A DNA stretch of 11,285 bases from assembly GCA_000436115.1 (NCBI GenBank), contig FR894555.1:63465-74749 (forward strand). The letters run 5' to 3'. The notes beneath the pieces were generated by a model. It searched no databases. It saw only the letters and a list, made by a program, of their open reading frames with translations, and had not been told where the DNA came from. Shown here one piece after another: positions 6,657-11,285 of this stretch (its first letter is position 1; the number at the start of each line of letters is the position of its first letter). Source of the stretch: Firmicutes bacterium CAG:534. GTDB lineage: Bacteria > Bacillota > Clostridia > Lachnospirales > Lachnospiraceae. A program made the translations under genes and the position numbers.

Positions 6657-6984
6657 TATTCCATTTGGACAATAGTTTCTCTTTCCAGCACAAGGGCGGT
6701 TACAAAATCCTTCAGATCCAGCTTTAAATATGAAAAGAGCATCTGATCTCCCTGAAAGCCTTCCCTGACTAAAAGTCCCAAAAGCTCTTCCAGTCTTTGT
6801 AAAAGCTCCTGCTTTGAAGCAGCCTTTCATACTCCTTTTTGGCCATCTGAAGCTTTTCCCTTACTTTTTCGTTTCCTGCCAGGTAAGCCGCCCGCTCATA
6901 GGTAATAGAGCTGCTTTCTCCTGAGGTATATTTTTGCGCCAGCTCCTCCACTATGGGGAGCAGCTCCTCCATTTTATATTCCAT
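6657..6984 (-). pseudogene. Remnant of a DUF6179-like gene (apparent internal deletion plus frameshift)
   Basis: The ATG at 6984 overlaps the end of the upstream remnant by 11 nt. The first frame reads MEYKMEELLPIVEEL, then KYTSGESSSITYERA, as I recall for the start of DUF6179 proteins, which are normally several hundred residues long. It continues through KVREKLQ and KKEYERLLQS and stops at 6769. From about 6806 a different frame carries a coherent sequence with LEELLGLLVREGF, MLFSYLKLDLKDF and ALVLERE, ending in TAA at 6657. It resembles the C-terminus of the same family. Start and end are therefore in different frames, with only about 105 codons in total. I infer a large internal deletion and a frameshift near 6790-6830. 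The function of intact family members is unknown to me. The family name comes from memory, while the frame switch is directly visible. Confidence 0.6.
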
Positions 6985-7357
6985 CCCCGTTCTCCCTGTA
7001 TCTTCCAATATATTTGCGGGTGCCCTTTCGCACTGTTCTTGCAAATTCTTCCAGTACCGTTCCTGATAGATATTCCAGATCTCCTCTGCACTCCCCGTCA
7101 AACTTCTCTTTCATATAGGAAAGAAGCTCCTCATCCGTAAGCTCCTCCAGCGATTCATTTTTATACAGGTAAAAGATCTCCTGCAAAGCTGCCAGAGTCT
7201 CTGCCAGCTGCTCCTGTTCCAGGTAAGGCGAGTCGCAGAACTCAAACAGAAGCTTTTTCAAAATCCCCTCTCCGAATTCCACTCTCTGCTGCTCAGAAAG
7301 ACAGCGCCGCCTCTCCCCCAGAAGAAGCTCTGCCTCCTCCCTTTCTTCGTCCTCTGA
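6974..7357 (-). pseudogene. Remnant of a DUF6323-like gene lacking its start
   Basis: The frame is open from just after a TGA at 7358-7360 to a TAA at 6974. It reads EEAELLLGERRR, then QQRVEFGEGILKKL, FCDSPYL, LQEIFYLYKNES, LTDEELLSYM and LEYLSGT. This continuous family-like sequence matches my memory of DUF6323 proteins. Homology-like sequence already precedes the first usable start, a GTG at 7282 with no ribosome binding site, so about 25 codons before it are untranslatable and the true N-terminus is missing. The stop lies only 28 nt from the end of the radical SAM gene, so the lost 5' part probably went with a deletion at that junction. The 3' end overlaps the DUF6179-like remnant by 11 nt, a coupled arrangement showing the two were once one operon. 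A short translated product from the GTG cannot be fully excluded. Confidence 0.6.
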
Positions 7358-7388
7358 TCATAGCACAGGCAAAATTTTTCTCTCTTTT

Positions 7389-8261
7389 TTAGTCAAATAG
7401 GGATAATTGTTTTCCTTCCTGTCTGTCCTCAAACCGGTGCAGATATGCAAACAGCTCCTCTGACCGCCATTCCATTTTATTTTTCCTGCAAAAATCTATT
7501 AAAAAGGCCATCAGCTTTTTTTCTTCCGGTACCGGAAGCTCATAGGCATTTCCGTAGGTTTCCACATATCTCTGCTTCAGTCCCGGAAAGTGATGATCCA
7601 GTTTCCGGTAAAAATACTGCCGGTCGCCGTCCCTTAAGGTCAGCCCGATCCCAAAATTCATAATGCCGTACACCTTTTCCCTTGCGCAGGCATCCAGGAT
7701 CCCTTCGATATTCTCCTTCGTATCATTGAGAAAGGGAAGGATCGGCGTCATCCAGACCAACGTGCTGATCCCCTCCTCCTTCAGGATCCGCAGCACCTCT
7801 ATGCGTCTTTTGGTTGTACACACCCCCGGTTCCAAGATCCTGCACAGATCTTCATCACTGGTCGTAAGGGTGATCTGTACCACGCATTTTGTCTTACGGC
7901 TGATGCTCTTTAAAAGATCCAGATCCCTGAGGATCAGGTCTGACTTGGTCTGAATGGCCAGCCCAAAGCCATATTCATCGATCAGCTCCAGGCATCTTCT
8001 GGTGAGCCGCAGTTCTTTTTCCAGCGGCTGGTAGGGATCGCTCATGGCTCCCGTGCCGATCATGCAGCGCTTTCTTTTGCGCCGCAGCGCCTGTTCCAAA
8101 AGCTCCGGCCCATTCTTTTTCACCTCAACATCCTCAAAGGCATGCTGCATCTGATAGCAGGTGCTTCTGGCATCACAATAAATGCACCCATGGGTACAGC
8201 CCCTGTAAAGATTCATGCCGTTCTGGGCAGAAAGGATTCCTTTCACCTCTACTTCGTGCAT
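7389..8261 (-). CDS. Radical SAM protein, spore photoproduct lyase-like (SplB/COG1533 type)
   Basis: This 290-residue protein has the radical SAM cluster motif CTHGCIYC (Cys22, Cys26, Cys29), preceded by GMNLYRG, which is typical of the group called SPL-family or DNA-repair-photolyase-like radical SAM proteins. TGAMSDPYQPLE (about 70-81), the TKSDLI segment and VQITLTT are core strands of the partial TIM barrel. It probably cleaves S-adenosylmethionine to a 5'-deoxyadenosyl radical in the cytoplasm. True spore photoproduct lyase repairs UV-damaged spore DNA, but these shorter relatives have no established substrate. The ATG at 8261 has AGGAGA 5 nt upstream. The gene is divergent from the tRNA, with an 81-nt shared upstream region. 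The DUF6323 remnant begins right after its stop. Family is clear, function is open. Confidence 0.85.
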   Translation of the reverse strand: MHEVEVKGILSAQNGMNLYRGCTHGCIYCDARSTCYQMQHAFEDVEVKKNGPELLEQALRRKRKRCMIGTGAMSDPYQPLEKELRLTRRCLELIDEYGFGLAIQTKSDLILRDLDLLKSISRKTKCVVQITLTTSDEDLCRILEPGVCTTKRRIEVLRILKEEGISTLVWMTPILPFLNDTKENIEGILDACAREKVYGIMNFGIGLTLRDGDRQYFYRKLDHHFPGLKQRYVETYGNAYELPVPEEKKLMAFLIDFCRKNKMEWRSEELFAYLHRFEDRQEGKQLSLFD

Positions 8262-8291
8262 ACAGATCTCCTAACTAATCTCCAATATCTA

Positions 8292-8321
8292 TTTACAACC
8301 AAATATTTTGTGTGCTATAAT
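8292..8321 (+). promoter_or_regulatory. Promoter of the tRNA-Gly gene
   Basis: TTTACA (8292-8297) and a perfect TATAAT (8316-8321) are spaced by 18 nt. The -10 box is extended by TG at 8313-8314. The predicted start near 8328 leaves about 15 nt of 5' leader before the tRNA. It lies in the region shared with the divergent radical SAM gene, for which I saw no equally good promoter. Confidence 0.8.
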
Positions 8322-8342
8322 AAGAAAGCTTTCAAAAGCCAT

Positions 8343-8413
<71 letters not shown>

Positions 8414-8442
8414 TTTTTTATGTCCTTACAACTATAACCTGA

Positions 8443-8467
8443 AAAGCCCCGCCTTGTGCGAGGCTTT
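8443..8467 (-). terminator. Rho-independent terminator of the glycosyltransferase unit
   Basis: On the minus strand AAAGCCTCGC and GCGGGGCTTT form a 10-bp stem with a 5-nt loop (ACAAG), followed by one more T and then C. One pair is U-G in the minus-strand RNA but would be a C/A mismatch in a plus-strand transcript, so the hairpin favours the minus-strand glycosyltransferase genes. It lies about 35 nt after the stop at 8503-8505. Confidence 0.65.
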
Positions 8468-8502
8468 CATCATGTCCAAGCGCTGCCGCAAGAGCCTTGG
8501 CT

Positions 8503-9975
8503 CTAGATCATTCCAAACCACAGGATCGCTGTCAATGCAAATAAAACCATGCAGCCTCTGATCCCGGCCTGCATTATCCCAAGCTCCTCCCGGTATTTTC
8601 CTTCTGCGCTTCGGCCAAGAAACAGCGTCAGAAGCATTGCCTTGCAGATCGGAAGCATCATATAGTACCTGCAGTCCATGGTACAGCCAAAAGGATATCT
8701 GAAATAGGACCAGGCCGCAAAAAGCCCAAACAAAAGCCCCCAGATCAGTATCCGGTTCTTTCCCGCATTTTCCCTTTTCTGATTTATCAGCAAAAAGATC
8801 CCATAAGCCGCTGCCCCGAAGGAAAGCGCCACATTCAGCATCAAAAGGATTGTGGGCAGCCACAGGGGCGCCTGATAGCGGAATTCGCCAAACAGCTCTG
8901 ATTTCATCAGATAAGCAGGTAAATTAAAGTCGGTATAAGGATCGGCATAAGGCGTTACAAATATATTTTTTATATCCGGGATCACAAATCTCGCCGCCAG
9001 GGACTCCGTTCCGTGATACAGCCCTCCCTCCTCGCTTTGCCTCAGAACATACCAGGGACTCTGCCCAAACAGCACAAGATTTCTCACCGAATACCACATT
9101 CCAAGAGGGATGGCAATGATCCCAAAAACAACATATTTCCCTGTAAGGCTTTTTCTGCTTTGCTTTTCCACCTTCCATTTCTTTCCAAAAACATAAGCCG
9201 TATAAAGAGCCGGAACCGCACAGGAAATTTTCGTCATCATGCCGCAGCCATAGACAACGGCCAGAATAAAAATATGGAAAAAGGAAGGGTCTTCTTCAAA
9301 CCTCAGAGTATAAAGCAGCGCCAGCACCACGAAAAGAAGGCACAGCGCATTTTCCCCCAGTCGTCCTCCGGTGTAGAGAAATACCGGCGTAAAGGCAAGA
9401 AGCAGCATTCCGTAGATCCTGTCTTTTCCGTCTGCCAGCCGCTCTAATAGACGTTCTGCGGCCAAAAGGCTAAAGCAGGAGGCAAGGCAGGACACTACCT
9501 TTGCACCGTCCACCAGGCTGAAGGGATCTGTTCTCTGCAGTATTCCGTTCAATATTCCTGACATTCCTGCTCCCAGAAGGAAAAAGAAGGGTTGCTGGTA
9601 AAGCTGAAGCACATAAGATTCCGGCAGTCTGTGCTCCTGCAGGATCCGAAGCAGGTACCCTGCCTTTCCGGGCGCACTGCTGTCCAGTTCAAACAGATCA
9701 TGTCCTCTTTGGGTAACAGGCGTCTCAAGCATATAAAGGATCCTTAAAAGACAGCCTGCCAGCACCAGCAGGGCAATCCCCTTTTCTACGGAGAGCTTTC
9801 CCCGGTGGCAGAAAAGCAAAGTCCCGGCTGTGCAGAGAAAAAGCGCCGCAGCAGCTCCCCATCGGATTTGAGTTATGTAAACCTTTAATCCCAGCCCTTC
9901 ATAAAGCAGATAGCTTCCGCATACAGCTGCAAGGAGGACAGGTATCATTACAAGATATAATTTCTTTCCGTTCAC
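8503..9975 (-). CDS. Polytopic GT-C glycosyltransferase, GT39/ArnT-like
   Basis: This membrane protein of about 490 residues has some ten to twelve hydrophobic segments, beginning at about residue 7 (YLVMIPVLLAAVC). It fits the GT-C group, which takes sugars from polyprenyl-phosphate donors on the outer face of the membrane. After the early membrane segments comes GHDLFELDS (residues 91-99 from the GTG), where the Asp after His is the likely catalytic acidic residue. RLGENAL and TKISC lie in the central membrane region, and FGCTMDCRYYMMLP near residue 430 resembles a conserved late motif of this group. The GTG at 9975 is chosen over an ATG at 10005 because AGGGGGG lies 8 nt before it, and the ATG would overlap the PMT-like gene. 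The 14-nt spacing to that gene suggests joint work on one glycan. Donor and acceptor are unknown. Confidence 0.75.
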   Translation of the reverse strand: MNGKKLYLVMIPVLLAAVCGSYLLYEGLGLKVYITQIRWGAAAALFLCTAGTLLFCHRGKLSVEKGIALLVLAGCLLRILYMLETPVTQRGHDLFELDSSAPGKAGYLLRILQEHRLPESYVLQLYQQPFFFLLGAGMSGILNGILQRTDPFSLVDGAKVVSCLASCFSLLAAERLLERLADGKDRIYGMLLLAFTPVFLYTGGRLGENALCLLFVVLALLYTLRFEEDPSFFHIFILAVVYGCGMMTKISCAVPALYTAYVFGKKWKVEKQSRKSLTGKYVVFGIIAIPLGMWYSVRNLVLFGQSPWYVLRQSEEGGLYHGTESLAARFVIPDIKNIFVTPYADPYTDFNLPAYLMKSELFGEFRYQAPLWLPTILLMLNVALSFGAAAYGIFLLINQKRENAGKNRILIWGLLFGLFAAWSYFRYPFGCTMDCRYYMMLPICKAMLLTLFLGRSAEGKYREELGIMQAGIRGCMVLFALTAILWFGMI

Positions 9976-9983
9976 TTTCCAAT

Positions 9984-9990
9984 CCCCCCT
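9984..9990 (-). promoter_or_regulatory. Shine-Dalgarno that fixes the GTG start of the GT39-like gene
   Basis: The minus strand reads AGGGGGG, overlapping the last base of the upstream TAA stop (9990-9992), then 8 nt, then GTG at 9975. The upstream in-frame ATG at 10003-10005 has no such site, so the GTG is preferred. The arrangement suggests translational coupling with the PMT-like gene. Confidence 0.7.
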
Positions 9991-11285
9991 TATACAAACT
10001 TCCATGTTCTAAGCCATTGCAGGTAAACACCGACATGGTACACACTGACCGGCCATCCTGACAAAATGGGGAAGAAAATGATGAATACAAAAAAAGTAAT
10101 ATCCAGGGAAAGGGGCAGCAGCCGCTTCCATTTTACGGATAACAGACACAGCACATAGGCCGCTATTCCGCACAGGAAAATACTGCTCACATAATACTGA
10201 TAAATGAACACGGTTCTGGTCACAAAAAGCCAGGGTGCCAGCATGGTCAGATAACAAAAGCATAATGCTCCTCCCACCCTGTCACGCTTTCTTATGGTTC
10301 TGACCAGTAGGTAAAAAAAGGCTCCAAGCCCTCCCCACCAGATAATCGGATTTCCAAAGGTTGCCACAAGGCTTACTTTGCCATCCGCACAAATGGCGGC
10401 CGCATCTACAAGAGGTATCCTGTCAAGTACCCAGGTGTACCAGGCGCAGGCATATGGATGCTCAAAGGTAATGCCGCTGTGAAAGTCCAGCATAAATACA
10501 GAAACTTTCCACATAACCTGAAACAGGTTCTTCTCACCCAGCGCTTTCATAACAGGCACAAAGGAAAGCAGGTAGATCACAAATGGGATCACACTGTATA
10601 CTCCAATCCCCTCTGCTAAAAGCAGGATGCTGTATCGGCAGGAGGTTCCTTTTCTTTTGGCCCTGCAGCACCATACTCCCACCGCCCCCAAAAAGCAAAG
10701 CGCCATGCCCAGCATAGCATAAAACCCTGTCCACTTTGTGGACACTGCCATTCCGACTGCCGCTCCATCTAACAGCATCAGGCATAACACCTTTGCAGAC
10801 GGGCCTTTCCGGCCACAGGAGATCTCCTCGGCCGCCATCTTCAGCAGTTTCAAAAAAAGCGCTGCCATAAGCAGGATAAAAAAGGCAACCAGACTGTCCA
10901 GGGTTGCGATCCTCGACAGGGTCAGATGCATAAAGTCCATACAAAAGAGTGCCGATCCCACCAGGGAAACCTGGGCGTTTTCTGTAAGCAGCTGCAAAAA
11001 CCAGTAAAAAACCGGCACCAGTAAAACGCCAAGCAAAGCGCACACAAAACGCCACCCAAGGGGCGTTACTCCAAACAGGATCTCCCCAAGTGCGATCAGA
11101 TATTTTCCCATAGGCGGATGCGTCTGCTCATGCATAGGCATTCCCTTCAAAAACTCGTAGGCGCTGCCCGCATAATGAACCTCATCAAACATGGTACAGT
11201 AATAATAAGTCAGCTCCTCCGGGTACAGCTCCTGCTCATCAAACAAATTAGGATAGACATCCCTGTTTTGAGGCAGAAGCCTCTT
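9990..11285 (-). CDS. Protein O-mannosyltransferase-like GT39 membrane glycosyltransferase (5' end outside the window)
   Basis: The frame runs off the right edge, with 431 codons visible. It is a polytopic PMT-family protein, expected to transfer a sugar from a polyprenyl-phosphate donor to a protein or glycan at the outer membrane face. The catalytic DE pair is in MFDEVHYAG (DE at 11181-11186), followed by THPPMGKYLIALG, a PMT hallmark. RIATLDS, STKWTGFYAML and, further on, FHSGITFEHPYACAWYTW are further family-typical segments. Several membrane helices follow to the end. The residues before the DE motif (LLPQNRDVYPNLFDE) are an extended polar stretch, as in clostridial members with a longer N-terminal part, so the true start lies upstream. 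It is the first visible gene of a two-gene unit with the GT39-like protein. The sugar need not be mannose. Confidence 0.88.
   Translation of the reverse strand, partial: KRLLPQNRDVYPNLFDEQELYPEELTYYYCTMFDEVHYAGSAYEFLKGMPMHEQTHPPMGKYLIALGEILFGVTPLGWRFVCALLGVLLVPVFYWFLQLLTENAQVSLVGSALFCMDFMHLTLSRIATLDSLVAFFILLMAALFLKLLKMAAEEISCGRKGPSAKVLCLMLLDGAAVGMAVSTKWTGFYAMLGMALCFLGAVGVWCCRAKRKGTSCRYSILLLAEGIGVYSVIPFVIYLLSFVPVMKALGEKNLFQVMWKVSVFMLDFHSGITFEHPYACAWYTWVLDRIPLVDAAAICADGKVSLVATFGNPIIWWGGLGAFFYLLVRTIRKRDRVGGALCFCYLTMLAPWLFVTRTVFIYQYYVSSIFLCGIAAYVLCLLSVKWKRLLPLSLDITFFVFIIFFPILSGWPVSVYHVGVYLQWLRTWKFV

Noticed and set aside
6636..6830. Minus-strand 64-codon frame over the DUF6179 remnant
   Set aside because: It is a third frame with no resemblance to the family. 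The C-terminal-like sequence is in another frame ending at 6657.
7350..7396. Promoter-like TTGACT and TGTGCTATGAT on the minus strand before the DUF6323 remnant
   Set aside because: The boxes are 28 nt apart, too far for a normal promoter. Only the extended -10 likeness remains, and this is weak.
8432..8863. Minus-strand open frame of 143 codons overlapping the end of the GT39-like gene
   Set aside because: It is an alternative frame of a coherent membrane protein, runs through the terminator hairpin, and shows no family features.
10534..11055. Minus-strand open frame of 173 codons within the PMT-like gene
   Set aside because: The PMT-like frame carries all the family motifs over the same bases, so this is a shadow frame.

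Overview
The window looks like chromosomal DNA of a gut-type Clostridia member, most likely a Lachnospiraceae relative. The reasons are moderate GC content, strong GGAGG-type ribosome binding sites, a GH3 enzyme with reversed domain order, a divergent MraY-type enzyme outside a division cluster, and remnants of two protein families (DUF6323 and DUF6179) that I associate with Lachnospiraceae. This assignment rests on recognising families by eye, with no database search. Every protein gene reads on the minus strand. The only clear plus-strand gene is a tRNA.

Right part (about 8440-11285, minus strand): two polytopic membrane glycosyltransferases of the GT-C/GT39 type. A PMT-like protein enters from beyond the right edge. 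It is followed 14 nt later by a second GT39-like protein that starts at a GTG behind a strong Shine-Dalgarno. A hairpin terminator at 8443-8467 closes this unit. The pair probably glycosylates a surface polymer or protein from polyprenyl-phosphate sugars.

Middle (about 7389-8420): a plus-strand tRNA-Gly(CCC) with a good promoter lies divergent from a spore-photoproduct-lyase-like radical SAM protein.

Decayed and intergenic stretch (about 6417-7388): directly behind the radical SAM gene lie two broken, 11-nt-overlapping genes, a DUF6323-like gene without its start and a DUF6179-like gene with an apparent internal deletion and a frameshift. Beyond them are a hairpin, a 16-nt near-perfect dyad, and a very short ORF with a good ribosome binding site. 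This is the most interesting part of the window.

Left part (68-6371, minus strand): a tightly spaced, probably co-transcribed run led by a plausible promoter at 6405-6434. The order is RNase HI with a viroplasmin-like domain, an iron-sulfur-flavoprotein-type FMN reductase, an MraY/WecA-family transferase, a dCMP/cytidine deaminase, a GH3 beta-glycosidase, and a class I glutamine amidotransferase-like peptidase (C26). Gaps are 14 to 63 nt. The run mixes nucleic acid and nucleotide metabolism, cell wall synthesis and glycan use, and suggests no single pathway. The first 67 bases hold no gene that I can support.

I saw no CRISPR array, insertion sequence, integrase, toxin-antitoxin pair or clear defence system.
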